DNA of 64,000 nt from Trichosphaerium sp. ATCC 40318 (GCA_038496445.1 JALMLS010000105.1:1-64000), one strand, 5' to 3'. Shown: positions 9,649 through 20,781, counted from the first letter of the stretch. Program-made: numbers and translations. The notes: a model not told the origin generated them from the letters alone.

Positions 9649-10332
9649 TTAAAGATTCGCAGTGGAGTGCTTAGTTTGATTCGAGAATATTGATGTCGTT
9701 ACACGACACTTGTGAACGCTTTTGAGAGTTTTTATACTTATATCGGTTGCACAAGTATAGCTAAGATCTATTATATGCACACCTTTAAGGGCACTTACAC
9801 CGTAATCTGATACGCTGGTGCATGTTAAATTAATATTGTGTACACCAGCAAGTGCGATCACTCCTGCATCCTGTGCGTGAGTATAACTAAGATCTATCTC
9901 GTATACGCCTTTGAGTTCTTTTATTCCTTCATCTGTTATACCAGGCACTTGGCTAAGGTGGATAGTATGAACTCCTTTTAATTTTTTTATGCCCTCATTT
10001 GTAACAAAGGTTTGGTTTAGGTAGATTGTATGAACACCAGCAAGGCATGAGATGCCAACATCTGTTATGTTCCTGACCTTGTTGAGGTTGATCGTATGAA
10101 CACCTGCAAGACATGAAATACCGTCATCGGTTACATCTGTCTCTTCAAGGTTAATACTTTGAACTCCTGAAAGTAGTTTGATTATTTCATCTGCGGAATC
10201 TGATTTCACTGTGATTGCTGTGTTCTTTAGAACAGCTTTGTGCCTTCTTATTAATTGTGCTTGTTGCACGTTCGTAATTGTCAAGGTATCGTACCAATTA
10301 CGTCGCGATTCATTGAAGCAAACAATGAACAA
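9649..10332 (-). pseudogene. LRR array lacking its F-box (5'-truncated)
   Basis: About 227 residues of open frame with seven or so repeats of the GVHTINLxxTxVTDxGI type, very close in style to 6907-7974 and 27268-28355. The frame has no ATG near its 5' end, and an in-frame stop lies just upstream (around 10360), so no F-box or start is present. The first residues (SRRNWYDTLTITNVQQ) correspond to the linker region of the intact gene. It is most simply the other half of the F-box fragment at 9330-9535, separated by an inversion. Confidence 0.6.
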
Positions 10333-10928
10333 CTTTTCGCTACAGAAACGCTGGTTTTAGGCGTTTGCGAGAGTATTTTTGTTAGAATCTCTGTTGGTAG
10401 GTCTAGAAGCTCCGTATTGCGGCTAAGTATAGGTCAAATGTTTGCGCTTCGCGTTATAACTGATTAAACCGGTACCTGCTTGGTTCTGTCGACATGGTTG
10501 TAAAGTTTAAAAGCTTGACTTATCCGTGGTTACCTAATTCAACACAATTTTTTTTGTTGTTTTTGTTAGTGTAAACGACAAGTCATTCTTAGTCTTGAGT
10601 ATTTCATAAATATTGCTAATTAGCAAAGATACAAGGCGCACAAACTATTGAAAGTGCCAGAAGAAATACATCTTCGTTAACAGTTAACACAATAAAACAA
10701 TTTCACAGAACGAGAACAAGTTGTAAACAATCACTAAGTGTAAAAACGTGACGTACTACAATTAGGTATAAGATGGAGTTACAATAAAAAAGATGTTCTT
10801 GCAACATTTTCCTTGGTTGCCTTACTTACAAATCTAAGGACGTGGAGAAACAACAAAAAGACTATTGCGGTAAGGTGCCTTAACACAAGTACACTTATAG
10901 CAAACGATCCTATTGTACTGTACAACGT
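10333..10928. other. Intergenic, no gene recognised
   Basis: No conserved open frame. The stretch lies between the truncated LRR gene and the divergent acyltransferase gene and probably holds the latter's promoter. Confidence 0.35.
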
Positions 10929-12548
10929 ATGGAAAAGTTCGTACGGTGGTCTGATGGATATACAGGCATTCAACCGTTTATCCCTGCGCGTGTACGCATT
11001 TTTAACGTTATAATTACGCAGTATGGCTTTAACAATCTAATTGAAGCGTTAATAGGGTAAAAACGTATCATTTATGAGCAAATTGTGTAAATACGGCGTT
11101 TATGGTTTGATATTACTTCTCATTCGTTTACCAATACTATTGGCGTTGGTTTTAATACTTTTACCAGTAGTTCTGCTTCAAAAACTGGTATGAACCTCTC
11201 AAAGCACTATAACTAACTGCGTAAAGCTTTTTATATCATTCCTACAGCGTATAATCTTTTTCCTGTTGATAAAACCGCTTCTTCGCTTAATTCTCTTTGT
11301 AATGGTACGCAATAACGATATATACGCGTAAAATGTATAAACAATTGACATACACGTCACAAAATCAAAGTCAGCATATCAGCTTTTGATTTTCCTCAAA
11401 AGTCAAAATTGGATTCACCACTTTGGGGTTATCTCAGAAAAAATAGTCTCACACCGTTCTTTTGTAGGGATTTTACTGGATAACGTATAAATCAAGAGGA
11501 GTAGAAAAGGTCAGCAATAGTAAGAAGCCACCACTTCTAATTGCAAATCATGTATCGTACCTGGACGTCATTTTCTTGTGTAAGTGCAATTCTTTCATTT
11601 TTTTTTTCTGGTTCGTCAAGCGCACGTGACTTTTGAAAATTGGGTTTTTGTACACTCAATTTTTTACCCTGTAATTTCTATCTCGTACCTTCACTTTTGA
11701 TTGGCGTGAACAAAGAAAACAATAGTTCAAGCCTTTTATAAACTAAGTCAGTGATCCACTAATAATTGTCCCTTAGACTACTTAACAGGAGGTCGCTTTG
11801 TTGTTGGTCCAAATGATAAACAATCACCAGACTGTATTACTCAGTCATGTATGCCAGCAATATTTCAATCCATTTATGATTACCCATTACCTGCATCAAA
11901 GGTAAAACCCAAAAAAAAAATGCCGATTTGTGAACAAAAAAACTTGAGTTGTTGACTTTATTATTAGTGTCAGTCATTCGAAGATATACTCAAAAAAGAG
12001 TCTTGTCCTCTTGTCTTATTCCCAGAATCTACAACAACAAATGGTGAATGCTTGCTTGGAACCTCTGATGCACTTCGAACAGGATTGGATCTTGCAGGAA
12101 GACAAATGCGTCTTGTTGCTATTAAATATCCCACAAATAATTCATTCAGTCCTTCATTCACAGTAGGCAATGTATACCTCCATTTCATAAAGCTTTTGAT
12201 GCAGGTACATACCAAGAAACAAGCCAATATCGACTTAAGAAATCACATCATTTTTTTTCTGAAAACTTTTTCATGGTTGTCTTTTGATGACGTCTGAGCA
12301 CGACAGTCGTCATAAATTCGTAATCACGTGGTTTTTTACTTATGTTATTTGTATAGCCAAGTAATACGCTTAAAGTGACGTTCATCCCTCACCAACAAGT
12401 ACCTTCTGTATCAGCTAAAAACTTTACAGAAAAAACATATGAGTTGCTTGCAAGTACGCTTAATGTAAAATGTGCAAAGATAACTGTAACGAGAAAACTT
12501 GAATTTAAGGAGTATTACTACAACTATAAAAAACTAAAAAGCAATTAA
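10929..12548 (+). CDS. Lysophospholipid acyltransferase, LOA1/VPS66-like
   Basis: Seven exons (10929-10991, 11056-11187, 11248-11304, 11468-11579, 11777-11901, 11968-12204, 12357-12548) give 305 aa, close to yeast Loa1. The start MEKFVRWSDGYTGIQPFIP matches the opening of that family. Hydrophobic membrane segments follow at about residues 32-85. The acyltransferase block I motif is NHVSYLD (NHxxxxD). Block III is FPESTTTNG, with Ser where Gly is common. The family transfers acyl chains to lysophosphatidic acid or related lysolipids at the ER or lipid droplets, affecting lipid storage and membrane traffic. Introns open with GTACGC, GTATGA, GTAAGT, GTAAAA or GTACAT. The substrate in this organism is inferred. 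Confidence 0.85.
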
Positions 12549-12731
12549 ACACACGTGCCAATTGTCAAACAGCTGAAAAAAAAATAAAATTTCAAAAAAA
12601 GCAAATTGTCGACTTCCCTTAATGTTTACACTTCCACCACGCCCTTTACATGCATGAAACTATTTGAATGCATTTCATTGACTACTTTGACAGTTTATTC
12701 AATTCACAAGATTCGCAACTTGTGGCTTCAT

Positions 12732-13306
12732 TTATGATAACTTCTTGCGTCTTTTTTTTGGAAAACAAGGCAGCCGTCCAGTTAGTACATCATACCACAT
12801 AACAAAATCACCTGCATATTAAAACTGAGCACGTGATATCTAACTAATAAAGAAATTATATACCTGCAAGACTGTATAGAGGGTACGTAAAAGTTGCAGG
12901 ACGATTCTTTTCAACAAAGAAATGGCCCACCCAAGCAAAAGAGTATCTAAAAAAAACAACCAAATTAGCAGGATCTGCCAAAAAAAAAAAAGAAAAAATA
13001 TAATCGTCTCTTACCCCAGAAGCGGTAAAACATATATACGATGAAACTGTAGCGTGAAGATGATATATAGAGCGAATAAAATTACAAGAGAAGTACCAAC
13101 AACGTGAAGGAGCCTAGAAATTTTGGTAATGTCAGAAATTGGATTTGGTTCCAAATTACCAAGAAGAAAGTACCTGTTAAGACCATTTTTATGCTCTGAA
13201 AGGTAGAAAGGATAAAATCTACGAAATGACTCGAATTTCTTTGCTCTAATGAACAACGTTACTAAGGTTTAAGCTTTGACATGTAGTACGGCTTGGTAGA
13301 TGACAT
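12732..13306 (-). CDS. MPO1-like (DUF962) 2-hydroxy fatty acid dioxygenase
   Basis: Five exons on the minus strand (13306-13290, 13245-13174, 13113-13015, 12946-12864, 12811-12732) give 116 aa. The reading runs MSSTKPAKKFESFRRFYPFY, then SEHKNGLNRLLHVVGTSL, then GYSFAWVGHFFVEKNRPATF, then GDFVMWYDVLTGRL. The conserved histidines (SEH, LLH, GHFF) and ENRPATF-like block are those of the DUF962/Mpo1 family, membrane proteins of the ER that carry out Fe-dependent alpha-oxidation of 2-hydroxy fatty acids in phytosphingosine breakdown. Two hydrophobic segments lie in the middle. It converges on LOA1 with about 180 bp between stop codons, so two lipid genes sit tail-to-tail. Confidence 0.85.
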
Positions 13307-13460
13307 TGACCACTTATCTCTTATGTAATTAACCGTTTACGCTATAAACCACGTGATGACGTGCAAGTAAATTTGATGACGCTAAGGTAATAGCATTTAG
13401 CCGAGAATACCAGCCAAGAAAGTCAACTGAAGTGTTTTTACAAAAAATCAGTTGAGCACC

Positions 13461-13956
13461 ATGAGCAACCCTGCAATGTACGTTATTCTTTGTTATTAAA
13501 TATGCTTATAAGTATACGAAGTGTACCATCACTAGCACGGCTTCGTGAGATGGAACAAGTAAGTAATACGTTAATACGCTCTGTAAAAGTACTGCAGAGG
13601 CTTACTTTGGCGTAGAAAGTGCAACAACTGCTTCAAATAGCAGGTAATACCTGCCAAGCGCTTCAAGAAGCAATACCACCTTCCAAGTACGATATTGAGG
13701 CCAGTAGAGCCAAAATAGAAGGATACAACGCCCAATACCTTCAAACAATACAAGTACATCAAAATTATATTACAACTTCTTTATTCTCACAACTGTGGCT
13801 CACCAGGAGATACGTGGTGGTATGTCTAACGCAATTCAATCGATCAACATCCTCAACAATCCCACACGCCACTCTGTCTCGGCGTACGGGCCTCGTATTG
13901 ATAGCGAGATAGAGACACTGTCGCGACACGCACAAATCGACTCTACCAACCTGTAA
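13461..13956 (+). CDS. MED11: Probable Mediator complex subunit 11
   Basis: Four exons (13461-13477, 13513-13558, 13616-13753, 13807-13956) give 116 residues, about the length of animal MED11. The protein is helical, with LARLREMEQKVQQLLQIAG at about residues 12-30 and a second helix around residues 45-75 ending YNAQYLQTIQEIRGGMSNAI, then a short conserved-looking tail (SAYGPRIDSEI). This pattern of two helices and a variable tail is that of the MED11 head-module subunit, which links Mediator to TFIIH and RNA polymerase II. The first intron would be only 35 nt. Identification rests on length and pattern, not on a strict motif. Confidence 0.55.
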
Positions 13957-14044
13957 CGCCAACTTGTAGAGCGTACTGGCCGCGGTTTATTTGAAAGCAC
14001 AAAAGGGAACTTAACACTTTTTTTTTGCAAATCTGTTGTCTACC

Positions 14045-16491
14045 TTAAGTCCCTTCAAACTCATAAAACTAAACGACCATAAACGCAATGCTTTGGAATA
14101 TTTGATAAATACGTACAAGGAGATATGGAGAAGCCTCTATAACTTCATCTGTATCCACCAACTCGACCCTAATGGAGTTTAAGTTAAACGCGTAAATGTA
14201 ACATTAAAAATAAAAAATTGTCAAAAAAAAAAAAGAAAAACCAAAACCTACTTGGAGTCATTGTAGTGATACCACGTCTCTTCTGTAACATCTGCATCAC
14301 TTGTAGTGTCAACTTCATCATTAGCACAATATGACGTGTAATGACCAGAAGAGAGGCGATTACCATGGTGCACAACAACACCCTTTAATCTGTAAGAATT
14401 TGGCTCTTCTGACTCTTCCATATCATCATCTTCCTCAACTTCGATGTAAGGCGCCATATCTAGTTTCATAGGGAAAGAAACATTCGTTTCAATCTTGCGT
14501 AGTCCCAGCTCCGTCCTATACAACATAAATTTCTTCGAAACATGACTTAAAATAGTTAAGTACCAGCAAAACCTCTTTATTACAATGACAAGTATCTACG
14601 CGAAACAAGATTAGTACCAATCACCTCCAGGACAGTTTTAGTATACATACCTTTGGTAGTTGTTGAATGGCGAACTGTTTCTTGGCGTCCGTTCCTATTT
14701 TACATTTTTCGCATTTGTAAGACCCAGATTCTAGGTCTTCGCTTTGTACATAGTCACCTAGTAACCTATCCAATTCAACTGTTGGTATGGGCTCTACAGG
14801 TTTTTTACGGCGCCTCCTTGACCTCCCAGCAGCTAGTTTACGCTTCTCAATGGGGATGTCTAACACAAGCTCTGTGTGGAAGACCAATTAGTTCTAGAGT
14901 CCAATTAATTGTGATTTGCGTACCCCTAAATGGTTCTTCTGTTGTGGAAGTATTTTCACAACTGACACACTCAATCTAGTCAAATCAGTAAACTGAATGG
15001 CGGCAGAATTTAATTGTTTTTTGAAGAACAACAAAAGTAAAAAAGTTGAGTACTCACTTTACTAGCCATTGCTCCTTGGAATAAACGGTCTATTGGACTC
15101 ACATTAAGAACCTCAGTTTCTGATGTTGTACTTTCAGAATTCTCTTCATCACGTAATTCACAATCAAGTTGTTCAAGTAACGAACACAAAAACTCCTGAA
15201 CAGAAAAAAAAAAATGAGTTCCTTTTTCTAAAAAACAGGAAAAAAAAATTCTTGTCGTGGCCCCCTTACCTGACAATCTTGTTGCTCGTGGTTTCTAAAC
15301 TTTGGTACTGCACACCAAATAGCTAGTAAAAAAGTGAGAACACAAGTAGTCCAAGATCCTGAAGGAAACGAAGCGTACATTGTAGTAATGAATACGGTGT
15401 AACCACGCTATACTTTCCGCTCCATATTATCCGCATCAGATCATGTAACGCAGCTGAGACTGGTATTTTTCCTTTTGTCTTACGTTTACGTGTCATACTC
15501 TTGAAGCAATCTATTGTAGCACGCCTTCTAAATGTTCTATTCGTTTGTGTACTTTCTTCAGGTAAATTCAATATTAACTCTCTAAAACACTTTGTATTGC
15601 TTAGAGACTGTATAACACTGTTCATAAAGCAAGTATTCCCAAGATTCCTTAACCCAGTTTCCCCTGGTGTGAAACTACGCGCACGCGTAAACAAAAAATG
15701 TAGGCAAAAATAAATTCTGTGTACCTTACTACAAGCCGTTTCTTTCCCGTCGCAGCTTTCTTTTTGCATGCTCTTGGTTTTTTAGCTTTGGTCACTTTTC
15801 TCTTTGTGTTCTTTCTAACTATAACCACCTTCTTCTTCGCGCGTCCAGTCTTTTGTCGCTTTGCTGGAGGAGCTATTTCTTCGCTAGCATCACTATCTTC
15901 ACTCTCACTCGGAACTTCGTCTATTTCTTGCCGTTTCCTTTTCCTTACTAATACTGGTGGTTCTGCAGTGGATGATTCTGACTCTGCATCGGCTGATGCG
16001 TCTTCCATTGAAACATTATCATTATCCGCATCCGTTTCTTCCATTGAAACGTCGCTATCTTCTTGAAATATCCTCGTTGTGAGCCTTTTTATGAGTGCTG
16101 GTTTTATCCCTTCAGATGACAATTTGCGTTCTTTTAAACTAGTACAACACCTCTATTAGATACCTAGTACTAATACTAAACAATATAAACATACGCTGCA
16201 CGAAGTTGACCAACTGTTAGTCTGCTCAGCTTCCTTCTAGCATTATCGGCATCGGAACCAACAGACAACCACTTTGCAAACGCTTGCTTGAACCGTAGCT
16301 TCTTCCTGAAGGATGTTTGTAAAAAGGCCACCAAGTAACGTCCTCCGACCTCGCTATTTTCTATGAAAAAAAAAAAAAACGTACCAGTGGTCCAGGATAG
16401 TCTGTAATTTGTCCTGTGCGTCAAACTCCTCTTTGGGTATTTTAAATATTGCGGAATCTTTTAGCGATCGACGTGTATTCGTAGGAGTCAT
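14045..16491 (-). CDS. Ubiquitin carboxyl-terminal hydrolase with N-terminal SAP domain
   Basis: At least ten exons on the minus strand. The N-terminus (start at 16491, MTPTNTRRSLKD) leads into a SAP-type helix pair spread over two exons: LTVGQLRAALKERKLSSEG then IKPALIKRL. An acidic and basic, nuclear-signal-rich linker follows (about 16080-15720). The USP core has the Cys box GLRNLGNTCFMNSVIQSL (about 15660-15600), the QQDCQEF motif, two CxxC zinc ligands (CVSC, CEKC), LPKILVIVIKRFCW, and the His box SGHYTSYC with WYHYND near 14260-14350. It ends ASPYLLFYEFEGT. It should be a nuclear cysteine protease that removes ubiquitin; SAP domains bind DNA, so chromatin targeting is inferred. One intron (16354-16384) would be only 31 nt. 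Confidence 0.85.
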
Positions 16492-17331
16492 CTGGAGCTT
16501 CTCTTGACCTGAAATAAATGTGAAAAAGACAAAACCATAAACTCCAAAAACAAAAAAAAAATCAATCGGATAAGTTGTGCATTGCAACAAGGGTAATTGA
16601 TAGTAACCAAAAACAAATAAATTTTTCTAGCACGTGCGTAGTCTATCACAAAGAGAGCGTAATGATGAATTGCACGAAACGTCAAACGTCTTCTCACACA
16701 CGTAACTAGAGAACTAATTTAAGCTTTTTCTTTAGTTTGGTCGTATTTTAGGGTACCAGTAACATTTTTCTTCGCTCAGTTCAAGGACGACATGGTGCTA
16801 ATAAGGTTGAGCGTAATGATACCAGTATAGGGAGTATTTAAACAAAATTGATTGGATGGTTTACGTTCGAGTTATCAGTGTAGTGGTTAGCGCTGCACTG
16901 CTCGCAACCGCCAAACCCACAGCTGAGACAAACTGAAACTTCCACAGTTGATTGGCATTCTAATTATGGTTAATATAATCAAGTCTACGCGCTAGCGTAC
17001 TGTCGCAACCCCAAGAACATGGATTTAATATTTTTGGTTTTGCTGCTCTTGCAATGCTGTTTGGGACATGACAACACGCCTCTGTCATAGTATTTAATCT
17101 TTAAAGTCGTCTTGCTACTATGCGTCACGTAATAACAATACCACTTAATATTCTCTGAAGAAATGTCTCGTACGAACGCAAAACGCGATTAAAGGTTTCC
17201 CTACCCTCTCTTTGCGTAGCAAATATCGATTTTCTGTACTTTGATCAGCAAAAAAATAACAGCAAAAACCAACAATGGTCAAACACCGAAAAAAATTCTT
17301 TTCAACAAACCTCCCCTGTTAAACGCACGTT
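16492..17331. other. Intergenic, divergent promoters of USP and SERINC genes
   Basis: Possible 5' exon sequence of the USP lies directly upstream of its ATG (after a TTTCAG acceptor at about 16510), but no convincing ATG is found there. A D-arm-like stretch near 16875 was examined as a tRNA and rejected. Otherwise nothing recognisable. Confidence 0.35.
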
Positions 17332-19328
17332 ATGCAGGCTTTGAACTCCGTGCCATTGGTACCGCAAGCATCCATCTGTAAATGCTGCGCTACAAAACTG
17401 TGTGGGTGTTTTATCGGTCAGGTATTTAAAGCCTGTGGTAAGATAGCCAAGAACCCTGTGGTCGCTCGTATGATATACGCTGGTCAGTTATTGTTCGTGG
17501 CTGGTATGGCTTGGTTAATTTCTAATTTGCCGTACTGGTCCACTGGACAACGCGCTTGGCTCAAGAAACTACCTGGTATGTAGTAATTTTACAAAAGTGG
17601 CGGAATTTGCGTTTACAAATCGTGTAGGCCTTCGCCAATGTGACGAACAAGCAAGTACCGAATGCTACGGCGCTATGGGTGTTTACAGATTTATGTCCGC
17701 CATCTGTGTAAGTATTCATTATTTTGTCGCAACGCATTATTTTAAACATGTGTAAACGTCATATACATTTTCGTTTCGTTTTTTCATGCGTAACTTTTAA
17801 TCCCAATTTACCCGAGCATTAGGTATACCATTTGTTTTTCATGTTGACATTAATAAAAACAAAAACTATTGATGATTGCAGGTGCGTTTGAGTTTTTTTA
17901 CAAGTGGACCTCTACTCGCCTTCACGAAAATACGTAAACCGAAAATACAATACTAAACCTAGTATTTAGACACTCAATGCAACACTCTTGGTGGACTCTT
18001 AAAGCCGCTTTCTTGATTGGATTGATTGTACGTTCAAACGCCAAAAAACAAAAAAAAAAAACTGTTATTTGTTGCTTAATTACTTCTTAGGTTGCTGCTT
18101 TCTTTATTCCAAATTCATTCTACCATATTTTCGGCTACATCGCTCTTGGTGGATCATTTATTTTCATCCTCGTCCGTCTTCTACTCTTGATCGACTTTGC
18201 ACAACGCTGGAACGATTCATGGGTTCGCCGTTACGAAAAAAACAAGTGCTATGGTGCTCTTCTACTCGGTACCACTGGTATCCTCTACGCAATTGTTGTT
18301 GGTTTGTCAGTTGTCTTGTTGGTACGGCACAGAAAACAGAGAAAAAAAACTGTTTTTTTATTACAATTGTACTCAGGTTTTTTACTCACTTGCTCCCTTA
18401 GACTCTCTTCACAAACTTTGGTGTATCCCAGTGCACTTTGAATACAGTAACTCCATTTGTGAACTTGGGATTGATTGTACTCTTTTCTATCCTTTCTATC
18501 AGTTCTTGTGTCAGGAAGGCTGCTCCTCATGCTGGTCTCCTCCAATCTGCAGTTGTTGGTGCGTAGCATTTTAGATAACCTGGATAATTCCAACTACGTG
18601 CTCATCTTGCTTGTTAGCCTTGTATGCCACTTACCTCGTATGGAGTGCTATCAACAGTGAACCAAACGCCACCAGAGACGTATGCGGATCAATGACCACA
18701 CCATCAATTTCTGGACCTCACTTTTTCGCTGCTGGTTCCCAAATCTCCCTCATCATTGGTGTCGCATTCACAATGCTCGCTATTGCCTACGGTGCTTTCA
18801 GAGCTGGATCATCCTCCGAAAAACTCAAGGTACGCTAGCTCGCGTCTATATCCACTAGCGCCGCAACTCGCGCCGCAACTCCCTTACTTAATGGTTTTTA
18901 GGAGGAAGTACAAGGTTCTTTGTTGATGGACGATGAATTGGCTACTATTGCTGAAGGCAACATGCCACCTGCAACTAACATCCAAGAAGTTTTGGCGAAT
19001 CAACGTAAAGTCAAGTACAACTACGCGTTTTTCCATCTCATCTTTGCTACTGCTTCAATGTACCTTGCAATGATCCTAACGAACTGGCAAATCATTAAAC
19101 CATCGAATGCCGACCACAGCGTGTACGTGGTCTTTTTTCGCCCAACTGATTTTCGGGCTTTTTTTTTTTGATGGCTTTTCTTGCTCACAGTACTGTTTTA
19201 GCTATGATGTAGACAAAGGTAATGTTGTATCCGTATGGGTCAAGCTCGTATCATCATGGGTAACCGTTGGTATTTACTTGTGGACTCTTGTCGCTCCTCT
19301 CTTCTGTCCTAACCGTCAGTTTAACTAA
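17332..19328 (+). CDS. Serine incorporator (SERINC/TMS1) family membrane protein
   Basis: A multi-exon gene encoding a protein with about ten membrane spans. It starts MQALNSVPLVPQASICKCC; the Cys-rich N-terminus, CYGAMGVYRFMSAIC, LLLLIDFAQRWNDSWVRRY, GLLQSAVV and YATYLVWSAINSEPNATRD blocks follow family order. The C-terminus has YNYAFFHLIFATASMYLAM, LTNWQ and VWVKLVSSWVTVGIYLWTL, ending NRQFN. SERINC proteins are multipass proteins of the endomembrane system and plasma membrane linked to phospholipid distribution. The exon around 17880-17935 is uncertain: two splice readings (AFEFFYKW or VRLSFFTSG) are possible, and neither gives the usual hydrophobic helix. All other exons join in phase, with donors GTACGT, GTACGG, GTGCGT and GTACGC. 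Confidence 0.9.
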
Positions 19329-19830
19329 CTAAAAGAAAAAAAAGCCTTGCATGTCCACTTAAATGCTGCTTTTTTTTTTATCTTGTTACCACGATAAAAG
19401 ATACCTTGTTCCTCCCTTTTCTTTATAGTTTAGAATAAAATCTTTGTTTTGTACAACTGCATCTGTTATTTGTTGTTGGTTTTTACTTTTTTTGATTCCC
19501 TTTTGTAAGTAAGAAAACGTGCTCATAAAAACAATACACGCAGTCAAGTGTCCTAACTAACAAGAACGACTATTTTTGGGAAGCTACGATTTCCCCTAAC
19601 TTACGTAACAAACCCACTCAGCATGGGTTAAACCCAAGTCTAACTGAATAGGTAAACACCCGTACCTAGTGTGTAGTTTAGGATTCATGCAGAATCACTT
19701 ACTGAGGCTCAACAGATAGTATGATAGAGTTCTGTCCGTAATCGATTTTGTAACAAATTTGATTTACACGTGATTAATGTGAATAGTGACAGGATGAAGA
19801 AACAATAAAATACGAAAATTTTACTTTTAA
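19329..19830. other. Intergenic, no gene recognised
   Basis: The 3' flank of SERINC is T-rich, with possible polyadenylation-type words (AATAAAATC near 19433). No coding or RNA gene signature is seen before the 3' end of the F-box/MORN gene. Confidence 0.35.
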
Positions 19831-20661
19831 TCATGAGATAGTACATTTGTTTTGTTGTTGTATATCATTAACATACTTGCACTCTTCTAGTTTCTGGCCA
19901 TCTTTGTCCCACTTTGTGTATTCTCCATGGAGTCTACCATTTACATAATGACGTTTCTCTACCAATGTACCATTAAAATGCCACACCTTGAACTCACCAT
20001 CAAGTTTATTGTTTTTATAATAACACTCTTCAATCAATTTATTATGATGCCACTTCTTTGCAATACCTTCAGTTTTATCATTAATATAATTAAGCATCAC
20101 TTCTCGCTTTCCATATTCACTCCACTGTACATACTCTCCATGTAGCTTATGATTAACATAAAAACATTCTTCTAACAAAAGACCTTTTTCATACCAACTT
20201 TTGTATTCTCCTTCACGCTTACCATTTACATAATAACTTACCTCTCTAGGTCTGCTATTTTTATACCAACTTTTACACTCTCCGTGTTTCTTGCCATCAA
20301 CAAACAGAAAGTGATCCAACAACTGACCATTGTTACTCCACCTTTTGTATTCTCCATCGCACTTGTCATTGACATAATTACTTACCTCACGCGGCTTTCT
20401 GTCTTTAAACCAACTCTTGTATTCACCATTCTTCTCACCATGTGACCAATAGACTTGACATAGTGTAGCTGCACTGTAAACATGTCTTTTAAGCCATTTA
20501 CCTTGTTTTTTCAAGTTATCATCAAATCTAGTAGCTGTTGCTGTTTGTTTCGATAGTAAAGGCCATTTATAATACAATTCGTGGTCTAAATCAATGATAT
20601 CAAGTTGTAACTCTGCTGGTAACCGCTTTAAATGGCATATAGCTGATTGTGTATTGTTCAT
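19831..20661 (-). CDS. F-box-like protein with MORN/YwqK-type repeats (copy 1)
   Basis: One exon of 276 residues, start MNNTQSAICHL at 20661. Residues about 12-60 form a degenerate F-box (LKRLPAELQLDIIDLDHEL... then KQGKWLKR). About seven repeats follow of the form HGEYKxWxxNGxLxExxxYVN, as in bacterial YwqK-type and MORN-like proteins. Its closest relative is at 23380-24429, with the same head and repeats. Such repeats form extended beta sheets and usually mediate binding; membership of an SCF ligase is inferred from the head only. No intron is present. F-box plus MORN-like proteins of this style are known from giant viruses of amoebae (Marseillevirus-type genomes), so transfer in either direction is a reasonable guess. 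Confidence 0.7.
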   Translation of the reverse strand: MNNTQSAICHLKRLPAELQLDIIDLDHELYYKWPLLSKQTATATRFDDNLKKQGKWLKRHVYSAATLCQVYWSHGEKNGEYKSWFKDRKPREVSNYVNDKCDGEYKRWSNNGQLLDHFLFVDGKKHGECKSWYKNSRPREVSYYVNGKREGEYKSWYEKGLLLEECFYVNHKLHGEYVQWSEYGKREVMLNYINDKTEGIAKKWHHNKLIEECYYKNNKLDGEFKVWHFNGTLVEKRHYVNGRLHGEYTKWDKDGQKLEECKYVNDIQQQNKCTIS

Positions 20662-20781
20662 CTATTTGTACTGCTTGTTAGACGTAGTTCTAGCGAGGTG
20701 TACAGTAATTTTGCAGCCAATAAGTCAGGCCAATTAAGTTTGTCCAATACAACTTTAACAGTTTACGCGTTAGTTAATAAC

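Noticed and set aside
15719-16066. Plus-strand 115-codon hydrophobic and Ser-rich frame
   Set aside because: Antisense to the acidic/basic linker of the USP gene; no splice or family support.
16870-16945. tRNA-like stretch with a D-arm-like GTGTAGTGGTTAGC
   Set aside because: No T-arm GGTTCRA motif in the right place, and no matching acceptor stem; cloverleaf could not be drawn on either strand.
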